A stretch of 7,911 nucleotides of DNA from NCBI GenBank assembly GCA_013151975.1, contig JAADHG010000003.1, forward strand, positions 1 to 7,911, in the 5' to 3' direction. The notes beneath the pieces are model-generated. The model saw only the letters and a program-made list of their open reading frames with translations, was not told the DNA's origin and made no database searches. This stretch comes from Chlorobiota bacterium (GTDB lineage Bacteria > Bacteroidota > Bacteroidia > Flavobacteriales > Flavobacteriaceae). The first letter of the stretch is position 1, and each line of letters starts with the position of its first letter. Made by a program: the position numbers and the translations under genes. Positions 1 through 5,872 of the stretch are shown here, one piece after another.

Positions 1-12
1 TTAGATAAATAT

Positions 13-258
13 ATGGAACAATTATTAACGATAATAAGATACATTAAAAAAACAAGTAATGAGATTGAAGATTTTTCTTCAGAGATTTATATAGATTTAT
101 TGAAGGCGCAAATATCTTATTTAGAAACTAAATTTATTTGGATTTATTGCCACACATTTAAAAGAAATGAATTAGAATTGCTAATAGGTTATCAAGTAAT
201 TCCAAATCAAGTTTCACTATTTAAGCCTGAGAAATATCAATTTCATAAGTATATCTAG
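13..258 (+). CDS. Small hypothetical protein, possibly 5'-truncated by the window edge
   Basis: I do not recognise this 81-residue product. The first ATG is at 13, but the frame is open back to base 1 (codons for L-D-K-Y precede it) and no ribosome-binding site is visible, so this could be the C-terminal end of a longer gene. The product has a charged N-terminal helix-like half (IRYIKKTSNEIEDF), an aromatic middle (KFIWIYCHTF) and a basic/aromatic end. It has no signal peptide, no clear membrane helix and no known motif. Base composition is even more AT-rich than that of the neighbours, which fits accessory DNA. The gene ends 68 nt before the MFS gene on the same strand. Confidence is moderate that it is translated and low on function. 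Confidence 0.4.
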   Translation: MEQLLTIIRYIKKTSNEIEDFSSEIYIDLLKAQISYLETKFIWIYCHTFKRNELELLIGYQVIPNQVSLFKPEKYQFHKYI

Positions 259-302
259 CAATTTAATTTAAACGATAAAATTATTAGATATTAAGTAAAA
301 GA

Positions 303-320
303 TTCCTGCTTTCTCAGGAA
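303..320. repeat. Small hairpin in the 5' leader of the MFS gene, resembling a dispersed repeat
   Basis: TTCCTG (303-308) and CAGGAA (315-320) form a 6-bp stem around a 6-nt loop, ending 6 nt before the MFS start codon. The right arm contains AGGA, which is also the only Shine-Dalgarno-like string for that gene, so folding could hide the initiation site. From memory, GATTCCTGC...GCAGGAAT is a frequent dispersed palindrome in flavobacterial genomes. This copy would be a degenerate member. The stem is visible directly; the family assignment is inference. Confidence 0.35.
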
Positions 321-326
321 GTAAGT

Positions 327-1595
327 ATGACAAAAAAAGACCCTTATTCAGCCTTACGATTTAAAGAATTCAATATCTTTTTATTGCTTCGTTTTGCATT
401 GGTATTTGGATGGTCTATGCAATTTATTGTCATAGAATGGCAGGTATACACCTTAACGAAAGACCCGTTATCACTTGGTATTATTGGCTTAATGGAAATT
501 ATTCCAGCATTATCTATGGCATTATTTGCTGGACATATTGTTGATCAAAGTGAAAAAAGAAACTTATTAGCTAAGTGTATTTCTGTATTTTCGTTGATTA
601 GCTTAGGATTGTTTTTACTCACTTGGCCTAGGATAGTTTCAGATTGGTCAACAAACACAGTATTATATTCTATTTATGCGTTAGTATTTTTTGGAGGATT
701 TTTACGTTCCTTTTTTGGACCAACCATATTTTCTTTAGTGGCATTATTAGTGCCTAAGAGAATTTATCCAAATGCAGCAACATGGAGTAGTTCTACTTGG
801 CAAATGGCTTCGGTTTTAGGACCTGCATTTGCAGGACTTACCATTAATTGGATAGGTGTACATTGGTCATTGAGTATTGTTTTTGGTTTAGTGATGTTAT
901 CACTAATTATATTATTTCAGATTTCTAAAAAACCAATTTTAAACCCCAAGATTGGTGAACCTGTAATGCAAAGCCTGAAAGAAGGGGTGAAGTTTGTATT
1001 TAAAACTAAAGCCATTTTAGGTGCCATTACTTTAGATATGGTTGCCGTACTTTTTGGAGGCGCAGTAGCCTTGTTGCCAATTTTTGCGCAAGATATTTTG
1101 GAAGTTGGCTCCCAAGGTTTTGGCGTTTTAAGAGCAGCGCCAGCAGTAGGTGCTTTTATAACCATGTTAATTACTGCCTACATTCCGATAAGTAAAAATG
1201 CTGGATTGAAATTATTAGGTGCCATCTTTGGATTTGGGGTCTGTATTATCGTGTTTGGGCTATCATCTATATTTTGGATTTCGGTAGTAGCGTTATTCTT
1301 TAGTGGTGTTACAGATGGTGTTTCAATGGTAATACGTCAAACTATTTTACAATTAAAAACACCAGATGAAATGCGAGGACGTGTGGCTTCAGTAAACTCT
1401 ATGTTTGTGGGTTCATCAAATGAGCTTGGTGCTTTTGAAAGTGGCTTAACAGCAAAATTAATGGGAACAGTAACAGCTGTAGTTTTTGGAGGAACAATGA
1501 CCTTAATTACTGTTATTACTACTGGAATTGTCTCACCATCGTTTAGAAAATTGGATTTAACAAAGGACCTGGAAAGGCATGAAAATGAAGATTAA
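327..1595 (+). CDS. MFS transporter, EntS/MFS_3-like (DHA3-type) exporter
   Basis: This 422-residue polytopic protein is of normal length for a 12-helix major facilitator. A motif-A-like loop lies between helices 2 and 3 at about 69-81 (GHIVDQSEKRNLL). After the central loop (about 198-225) comes the stretch LDMVAVLFGG (236-245), typical of the enterobactin-exporter-like MFS_3 branch. A second-half signature follows at 345-373 (TPDEMRGRVASVNSMF, then GAFESG). Family knowledge points to proton-driven export of a small molecule across the inner membrane, for example a drug or siderophore; the substrate cannot be read from sequence. The ATG at 327 is the natural start, with a short cytoplasmic lead and helix 1 near residues 17-35. 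Its stop overlaps that of the converging esterase gene by 4 nt, leaving no room for a terminator between them. Confidence 0.9.
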   Translation: MTKKDPYSALRFKEFNIFLLLRFALVFGWSMQFIVIEWQVYTLTKDPLSLGIIGLMEIIPALSMALFAGHIVDQSEKRNLLAKCISVFSLISLGLFLLTWPRIVSDWSTNTVLYSIYALVFFGGFLRSFFGPTIFSLVALLVPKRIYPNAATWSSSTWQMASVLGPAFAGLTINWIGVHWSLSIVFGLVMLSLIILFQISKKPILNPKIGEPVMQSLKEGVKFVFKTKAILGAITLDMVAVLFGGAVALLPIFAQDILEVGSQGFGVLRAAPAVGAFITMLITAYIPISKNAGLKLLGAIFGFGVCIIVFGLSSIFWISVVALFFSGVTDGVSMVIRQTILQLKTPDEMRGRVASVNSMFVGSSNELGAFESGLTAKLMGTVTAVVFGGTMTLITVITTGIVSPSFRKLDLTKDLERHENED

Positions 1596-2530
1596 TTCAT
1601 AGTACTTTTAAAGAACTCCCAAAGTTTGTCACAAGCATTAAAATCTTGAGTAGTTGCACCTGTTACTTTTCTCAATAAGCGCTTTTTCTTTTTTGCTCCA
1701 GGCCAAGAGTGGCCACCATTAGTCACTTTTATTAATTCTACTTTTAATGATGGATTTTCTGGGTTTGGATATTTGAAATGCTCGGAAGTCATATTATCTT
1801 TAACAGAGATATTTGCTAATTTAGTTATAATGGGTACGAGGCTATTCCCGTTTAACGAGCACATATAAGCAATACTCTTTTCAATACCCAACACATGCCC
1901 TCGTGTTTTTTTAAATACAGTTATATCTCCTTCAGCATAAGGAATGATAGGGTCTTTTGTACCATGAATAAATAGGATTGAAAACGGAGAGACATCAGCA
2001 ACTTTATCGACTTCATCTTTCCCAAATGTCGCCGCAACCATACCAATAATTTTTATTTTTTCTGGCAATTCCATAGCTAAAGTTTGTGACATTAATCCAC
2101 CATTAGAAATACCGCAGGCAAAAACAGCATCATCGTTAATGTTATATTCAGATTGCAATTTCGAAATCATTTTGCTAATAAAACCAACATCATCAATATT
2201 TTCTTTTCGAGCAAAGCCGTTTTGATCACGTTTGTTGTTGTCGTTCCAAGATTTTTTAACACCTTGTGGATACACCACAATAAACCCTTCTGTATCAGCC
2301 AAAGTGTTGAACCTCTTTTTAGTGCTAGTCATTAATTGTTTGGCAGTTCCACCACCTCCATGTAGAGCAATAACCAAAGGATATGTTTTTGCTTCGGAAT
2401 AGTTTTTAGGAAGATAAGTTAACCACGTTCTAACATAACCATCATGAGTAATTTCTCCCTGTCTTATTTGAGCGAATGCAGAAAAAATGAAGCTCAAACT
2501 AAATGTGAGGATAAAGAAATATTTTTTCAT
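1592..2530 (-). CDS. Secreted alpha/beta-hydrolase esterase, LpqC / PHB-depolymerase-like family
   Basis: This 312-residue hydrolase starts with a clear Sec signal peptide: MKK, a hydrophobic core, and AFA before a probable cleavage after A20. The mature N-terminus is Q21, not Cys, so it is not a lipoprotein. HGGGG (57-61) is the oxyanion-hole motif, GISNGG (140-145) carries the nucleophile S142, D193 in HGTKDP is the likely acid, and H274 in NGGHSWPG completes the triad. This order matches the COG3509 group, which holds poly(3-hydroxybutyrate) depolymerase-like and feruloyl-esterase-like enzymes. It should therefore cleave ester bonds outside the cytoplasm, but whether in a polyester, a plant-derived ester or an acetylated sugar is undecided. 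It starts 5 nt after the lpxH-like stop, so the two are probably co-transcribed. It is complete, with no missing catalytic residue. Confidence 0.88.
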   Translation of the reverse strand: MKKYFFILTFSLSFIFSAFAQIRQGEITHDGYVRTWLTYLPKNYSEAKTYPLVIALHGGGGTAKQLMTSTKKRFNTLADTEGFIVVYPQGVKKSWNDNNKRDQNGFARKENIDDVGFISKMISKLQSEYNINDDAVFACGISNGGLMSQTLAMELPEKIKIIGMVAATFGKDEVDKVADVSPFSILFIHGTKDPIIPYAEGDITVFKKTRGHVLGIEKSIAYMCSLNGNSLVPIITKLANISVKDNMTSEHFKYPNPENPSLKVELIKVTNGGHSWPGAKKKKRLLRKVTGATTQDFNACDKLWEFFKSTMN

Positions 2531-2535
2531 TAAAA

Positions 2536-3291
2536 TTATTTATAAGACTCAAGAGAAAATTTTTCACCATCAAATTCACCAAAAGTATAATAAGAAATCC
2601 AATCGCCAAGATTGATGTATTTTGAGTTATTTCCTAAATCTATTTCTAAAGGCAAGTGCCGGTGTCCGAAGATGTAATAATCATGATGCTTGTCTTGTTC
2701 TTTGCGCTTACAATATTGTACTAACCACTCATTGTCTTCCCCAAGGAATTTAATATCTTCCTCTCCTGATATTAATTTGTTCTTAACCGAAAAGTATTGT
2801 GCTAAACACACTCCTAAATCTGGGTGTAACCATCTAAATAACCATTTAGCAAAACCATTAGTAAATACTTTTTTCATGCGTTTGTATCCTTTATCCTTTG
2901 GACCTAAACCATCACCATGACCGATAAAAAATGTTTTGTCATTAAAGGTAAACTCTTGTGGTTTATGATATACAGGAATGTTGAGTTCTTCTTCAAAATA
3001 ACCATTCATCCATAAATCATGATTCCCTACAAAATAATAGATGGGAATTCCAGAATCGCTAATTTCAGCAAGCTTACCAAGCGTTCTAGTAAAGCCTTTT
3101 GGAACTACAGTCTTATATTCAAACCAAAAATCGAAAAGATCACCTAAAAGAAAAATGGCAGTAGCATCATGTTTTATACTATCTAACCAAGCTACAAACT
3201 TCTTCTCTCGAGGAAGTGATTGTGCCTTTGTTGGTGCTCCTAAATGATTATCGGAAGCGAAGTATATTTTTTTTCCTTCAGGAATTTGCAT
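2536..3291 (-). CDS. lpxH: UDP-2,3-diacylglucosamine diphosphatase, LpxH-like calcineurin-fold enzyme
   Basis: The family hydrolyses UDP-2,3-diacylglucosamine to lipid X and UMP, the fourth step of lipid A synthesis, at the inner face of the cytoplasmic membrane. The full two-metal phosphoesterase set is present. Numbered from the chosen start: D14 and H16 (SDNHLG), D51 in GDLFDFW, N90 and H91 in GNHD, H125 in GHGDG, and H210/H212 in GHRH. Basic and aromatic residues at 136-157 (YKRMKK, WLFRWLHP) could form the lipid-binding cap. I start at the ATG at 3291 (MQIPEGKKIYFASDNHLG), giving 251 residues. An earlier ATG at 3318 adds only MEKRIIYLH, and the frame opens at a TTG at 3336; neither extension shows a ribosome site. 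A weak promoter-like TAGATTTT lies at 3344-3337 on this strand. The esterase follows after 5 nt. Confidence 0.88.
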   Translation of the reverse strand: MQIPEGKKIYFASDNHLGAPTKAQSLPREKKFVAWLDSIKHDATAIFLLGDLFDFWFEYKTVVPKGFTRTLGKLAEISDSGIPIYYFVGNHDLWMNGYFEEELNIPVYHKPQEFTFNDKTFFIGHGDGLGPKDKGYKRMKKVFTNGFAKWLFRWLHPDLGVCLAQYFSVKNKLISGEEDIKFLGEDNEWLVQYCKRKEQDKHHDYYIFGHRHLPLEIDLGNNSKYINLGDWISYYTFGEFDGEKFSLESYK

Positions 3292-3350
3292 GTGTAAATA
3301 TATTATTCTTTTTTCCATTGCTGAAAAAAGAAACAAAAAATCTAGACTGA

Positions 3351-3474
3351 CTAAATGTTGTTTAAATTTTTTATTTGAATTCTAAACCTTCCGACCTTTT
3401 CAGCTAAAGCTGAATTCGAACAAGCGGAAGCTTTTAAACGAATTCTTCATTTTAAATTTTACAACAACTTTTAG
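3351..3474. repeat. Long imperfect inverted repeat, MITE-like
   Basis: Arms at 3351-3382 (begins CTAAATGTTG, ends GAATTC) and 3440-3474 (begins GAATTC, ends CAACAACTTTTAG) are imperfect reverse complements over about 32-35 nt. Inside them, CTTCCG (3388-3393) pairs with CGGAAG (3425-3430), and TCAGCT pairs with AGCTGA around 3400-3413. The whole 124-nt segment can therefore fold as one nested hairpin. Its size and nested symmetry suggest a small non-autonomous element or a long structured RNA. I see no target duplication and no coding capacity. Confidence 0.5.
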
Positions 3475-3486
3475 TAGACCAATAGT

Positions 3487-3503
3487 TCAATGCTTTGCAT
3501 TGA
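3487..3503. repeat. Perfect 7-bp hairpin
   Basis: TCAATGC (3487-3493) and GCATTGA (3497-3503) are perfect inverted repeats around a TTT loop. It lies 12 nt after the longer inverted repeat. There is no T tract on either side, so it is not a standard terminator. Its role is unknown. Confidence 0.45.
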
Positions 3504-3551
3504 TTAATAGGGTTAAGTTATAGTAAGATATTGTCTAAAAATGAGTCGTAT

Positions 3552-3606
3552 TGTCATTCTGAACCTTTTGACCGTCGCTCTAGAAAAGTTAAGGGGAAGA
3601 ATCTCA
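3552..3606. repeat. Degenerate CATTCTGA...GAAGAATCTCA dispersed repeat
   Basis: TGTCATTCTGA (3552-3562) and GAAGAATCTCA (3596-3606) frame a 33-nt middle, with ATTCT/AGAAT as the inverted core. From memory, the pattern TCATTCTGA...GAAGAATCT is one of the commonest short intergenic repeats in Bacteroidota and some other phyla, normally with a shorter centre. This copy has an enlarged centre, so it is either degenerate or a variant. The assignment rests on recall, not on a search. Confidence 0.4.
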
Positions 3607-3666
3607 TGGTAAGCTTTTCTGTTTAAAAAATTACATCATCGTTTTACCTCTCACAATGCTAACGGA

Positions 3667-4119
3667 TTAATTATTATCACTAGCATACCATTCGGCATAA
3701 GACGAATCCGTTTCTTGTAATTTTAAAGAATGTAATTTTATATTCTCCGGAAGGCGTTTTTTAATTTTTTTAGCAAAATCTATAACCATCATTTCGCTTG
3801 TTGGTTGATAATCTACTAAAAGAACATTATGCCCTCTGTTTTCCAACTCTTTTGCCAACTCAACATGAGGCGTGTTTTTATTAAAAACGGTTGCATGATC
3901 AAACACATTTACAATCTCCTCTTTCACTATTTTTTTTAGGTCTGAAAAATCTATAACCATTCCAAACTTCACATTGTTAGAATCGGTTATTGGTCTACCT
4001 ATAACAGTAACAGCAAGTTTGTAACTATGACCATGAACATTCCTACATTTACCATCATAACCGTAAAGCGCGTGTCCAGTCTCGAAAGAAAATTGTTTAG
4101 TAATACGAATATTGCCCAT
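3667..4119 (-). CDS. queD: 6-carboxytetrahydropterin synthase / 6-pyruvoyl-tetrahydropterin synthase family
   Basis: This 150-residue T-fold enzyme acts on dihydroneopterin triphosphate. In bacteria the usual role is QueD, the 7-deazapurine (queuosine) pathway step making 6-carboxy-5,6,7,8-tetrahydropterin. Zinc ligands are H16 (FETGHAL), H29 and H31, and the catalytic cysteine is C25 in CRNVHGH, matching the family CxxxHGH pattern. D74-H75 (FDHATVF) gives the active-site Asp/His pair and E136 (LQETDSSYAEW) the pterin-anchoring glutamate. PTSEMM (106-111) is the usual helix start. All key residues are present, so it should be active; a pterin-cofactor role instead of queuosine cannot be excluded because no other que genes are in the window. 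It starts 2 nt after the stop of a 32-residue membrane protein, indicating translational coupling in the minus-strand cluster. Confidence 0.87.
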   Translation of the reverse strand: MGNIRITKQFSFETGHALYGYDGKCRNVHGHSYKLAVTVIGRPITDSNNVKFGMVIDFSDLKKIVKEEIVNVFDHATVFNKNTPHVELAKELENRGHNVLLVDYQPTSEMMVIDFAKKIKKRLPENIKLHSLKLQETDSSYAEWYASDNN

Positions 4120-4121
4120 TG

Positions 4122-4220
4122 TTATCTTCGTTTTCTTTTATTAATAAAATATACAATTACCAATACGAGACCTAATAAAAGAAACAAACCATTTCCACTT
4201 AAAAAATTAAGGATATCCAT
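4122..4220 (-). CDS. 32-residue single-helix membrane protein
   Basis: ATG (4220-4218) opens a 32-codon frame ending in TAA (4124-4122). The product begins MDILNFLSGNG, continues with a hydrophobic helix of about 16 residues (LFLLLGLVLVIVYFI) and ends in a basic tail, NKRKRR. By the positive-inside rule the C-terminus should be cytoplasmic. The evidence for a real gene is the clean signal-anchor design, the AGAGAATAAA stretch just before the ATG, and the packing: 12 nt after the 57-residue gene and 2 nt before queD. I do not recognise a family. It may be a small regulatory or scaffold membrane peptide, or it may serve mainly to couple translation to queD. Confidence 0.55.
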   Translation of the reverse strand: MDILNFLSGNGLFLLLGLVLVIVYFINKRKRR

Positions 4221-4250
4221 TTTATTCTCTATTTATTCTCTATTTATTCT
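4221..4250. repeat. 11-bp tandem repeat, about 2.7 copies, at a stop/start junction
   Basis: ATTCTCTATTT occurs at 4224-4234 and 4235-4245, with partial copies on both sides. On the coding (minus) strand it reads as repeated GAATAAATAGA. It supplies the last codons and stop of the 57-residue gene and the purine-rich AGAGAA before the ATG of the 32-residue gene. Since 11 is not a multiple of three, a gain or loss of one unit would shift the end of the upstream frame or change the spacing to the next start. Confidence 0.6.
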
Positions 4251-4406
4251 TTTTTTATTATATCTATAAATTAAATAGGCAACAACAACTAAAACAACAA
4301 AAGGCAACATTGAGCCAATAAATACACCAATTTCATAATTACCATCAGGAGCATTATTAATCTTTTCTTCAATATTTACATCTTGAATAAGGCTTGATAA
4401 AAACAT
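4233..4406 (-). CDS. 57-residue single-helix membrane protein
   Basis: ATG (4406-4404) opens a 57-codon frame ending at TAA (4235-4233). The N-terminal part (MFLSSLIQDVNIEEKINNAP) is amphipathic and acidic. Residues about 26-47 (IGVFIGSMLPFVVLVVVAYL) form one transmembrane helix, and the tail YRYNKKRINRE is basic, which predicts an N-out, C-in orientation. It begins 34 nt after the MATE stop and is followed after 12 nt by another small membrane protein, then queD. TTTG (4439-4436) and TAAATTTA (4417-4410), spaced by 18 nt, resemble a Bacteroidota promoter, but the second box ends only 3 nt before the ATG, so a transcript from it would be leaderless. I do not recognise a family. The composition and packing look like a real gene. 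Confidence 0.6.
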   Translation of the reverse strand: MFLSSLIQDVNIEEKINNAPDGNYEIGVFIGSMLPFVVLVVVAYLIYRYNKKRINRE

Positions 4407-4440
4407 AGTTAAATTTAGAAATATGCATTATGCGTCAAAG

Positions 4441-5775
4441 TTACGCCTTTTGAGCAAGTGGTAAAAATAGTTGTCTAAATTTTATGATTAAAGGGATGCC
4501 TCGGGCAATTATCCAGAACGTAAATGCAATAAATATTGCATACAATTTATAATCTAGACTGTCTAACCAAAACAAGATTGGGATAAAAACAATAAACGTT
4601 GAAAATAATAATACATTACGTAAATGCTTCATTTTACCTAAACCTTTAAATATCCCATCAAAAATAAAAGCCAAGGCACATAAAGGTTGCATTGCTAGAA
4701 TAATCCAAAATACATTATAAAATGCATCAAGCACGAGAGGGTCTTTAGTAAACAAAGTTCCTAACGGATAGTAAAATAAGCCGCCAACTATTGCCATAAT
4801 AATTCCAATAATTATTCCATACTTAATGAGTTTGTTACTTAATTTTATAAGTAAACCATACTCTTTTCCGCCGAATAATTTTCCTGATAAGATATTACCA
4901 GCACTAGCATATCCATCTACAATAAAGGCTCCTAAAAACCATAAATTTATAGCTATTGTGTAGGCTGCAATGTAGGCTTTACCATAGCTAGTAGCGAAAG
5001 CACTTCCGTAATATAAGGTTACATTTAACGCTATGGTTCTTACAAATAAATTTAAAATCATAAGCATAAACCGCTTAATTTCTTTATTAAAAGGAAAATT
5101 TAATTTTAATGGAATCTCTGTTTTTTTAAGCAAGTAGTAACCAGCAAATAATGCCATTAACACTTGTGCAGCGACACTTGCATACGCAGCACCTTTAATA
5201 TGCATTGGCGCAATAAAACCTTCAATACCATACACTAATATAATGTCTAATATAATATTTGAAACGGCACCAATAATGGCTATAATCATAGGATAAAACG
5301 TGTTTTGTAAGCCTCTAAAAGCTCCAAAAATAGCCATTGTAAATAATGTGAAGGGAAAACCAAATACACGAATTTTATAATAATCCACACTATAGTTTAA
5401 GATTAAATCGGAAGCATTATAAAGCTTAAAAATATGTTCGGCAAAGGGATATGTTGTTAGAATAATAAGCACGCTAAACGATGTAATTATAAAAATTGCT
5501 TGCGCAGGAAGGCTTTTTACTTTATCTAATTGATTGGCACCTAAATATTGAGATACAATAGAGGAAATGGCACTTCGTGTTTGCCCTAAAACCCAGATTA
5601 ACATGGATATAAATGCGCCTACAATACCCACAGCTGCTAAAGATTCCGTCGCATTTATATCAATATTACCAACTATTGCTGTATCTGTAATTGATAATAT
5701 AGGTTCAGACACTCCAGCTATTAATGCTGGAATAGCCAGTTTGTTAATTTGTTTTAAGCTTATTGAAGTACTCAA
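4441..5775 (-). CDS. MATE family efflux transporter, DinF-like
   Basis: This 444-residue protein has about 12 hydrophobic helices in two related halves, the normal MATE size. Helix 1 carries the conserved acidic site DTAIVGN (31-37), followed by the LGQTRSAISSIVSQYLGA region (63-80). The second half has the matching FIVDGYASAGNILSGKLFG (284-302), and FDGIFKGLGKM (372-382) is typical of the DinF branch. Family knowledge indicates a cation-coupled (Na+ or H+) exporter in the inner membrane; the substrate is unknown. The start is a TTG at 5775: the frame is open upstream to a stop at 5853-5851 but holds no ATG or GTG, and the first internal ATG is residue 58, inside the fold. It is divergent from the stress-protein gene across 97 nt and is the first gene of the cluster that ends with queD. 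Confidence 0.9.
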   Translation of the reverse strand: MSTSISLKQINKLAIPALIAGVSEPILSITDTAIVGNIDINATESLAAVGIVGAFISMLIWVLGQTRSAISSIVSQYLGANQLDKVKSLPAQAIFIITSFSVLIILTTYPFAEHIFKLYNASDLILNYSVDYYKIRVFGFPFTLFTMAIFGAFRGLQNTFYPMIIAIIGAVSNIILDIILVYGIEGFIAPMHIKGAAYASVAAQVLMALFAGYYLLKKTEIPLKLNFPFNKEIKRFMLMILNLFVRTIALNVTLYYGSAFATSYGKAYIAAYTIAINLWFLGAFIVDGYASAGNILSGKLFGGKEYGLLIKLSNKLIKYGIIIGIIMAIVGGLFYYPLGTLFTKDPLVLDAFYNVFWIILAMQPLCALAFIFDGIFKGLGKMKHLRNVLLFSTFIVFIPILFWLDSLDYKLYAIFIAFTFWIIARGIPLIIKFRQLFLPLAQKA

Positions 5776-5827
5776 ATGGAATAACTTAATGAGATTAGAA
5801 TCATTATTAATATTATTAATGTTTACT

Positions 5828-5859
5828 TTTGTGATAAATATGATGTAAATTTAGTTTTT
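5828..5859 (+). promoter_or_regulatory. Putative Bacteroidota-type promoter for the universal stress protein gene
   Basis: TTTG (5828-5831) and TAGTTTTT (5852-5859), 20 nt apart, resemble the TTTG / TAnnTTTG boxes used by the primary sigma factor of Bacteroidota. Transcription would then start around 5866, a few bases before the ATG at 5873. The second box lacks the final G. No comparable pair was seen for the divergent MATE gene. Confidence 0.3.
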
Positions 5860-5872
5860 TAAATCTATAATT

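Larger units (their letters stand above)
3337..3666. other. 330-nt gene-free spacer rich in inverted repeats
   Basis: No reading frame here looks like a gene on either strand. The spacer separates queD from the downstream lpxH-like gene. It contains three palindromic structures, listed separately: a long imperfect inverted repeat (3351-3474), a 7-bp hairpin (3487-3503) and a degenerate CATTCTGA...GAAGAATCTCA repeat (3552-3606). A further 7-bp pair, AGAAAAG (3582-3588) with CTTTTCT (3614-3620), overlaps the last one. None is followed by a long T run on the minus strand, so I see no convincing terminator for queD. Confidence 0.7.

Noticed and set aside
917..1165. Open frame on the minus strand inside the MFS gene
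   Set aside because: It is antisense to a well-supported transporter, has low-complexity proline/threonine/lysine-rich translation and no family resemblance.
3336..3336. Longer start (TTG) for the lpxH-like gene
   Set aside because: It would add 15 unconserved-looking residues before MQIPEGKK, with no ribosome site; the ATG at 3291 fits the usual short lead to the first metal-binding strand.
3582..3620. AGAAAAG/CTTTTCT pair as a terminator for queD
   Set aside because: The stem is 7 bp with a long loop, and in the queD direction it is not followed by a T run.
4027..4269. 80-codon plus-strand frame across the queD start and the two small genes
   Set aside because: It overlaps three tightly packed minus-strand frames. 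The minus-strand frames have clean starts, stops and membrane-protein design; this one ends in low-complexity sequence.
4120..4440. preQ1-type riboswitch before the queD cluster
   Set aside because: The region is filled by two small frames with short gaps, and I see no compact aptamer-like C-rich loop and A-rich tail arrangement.
5567..5848. 93-codon plus-strand frame overlapping the MATE N-terminus
   Set aside because: It is antisense to the conserved helix-1 region of MATE and its translation has no recognisable pattern.
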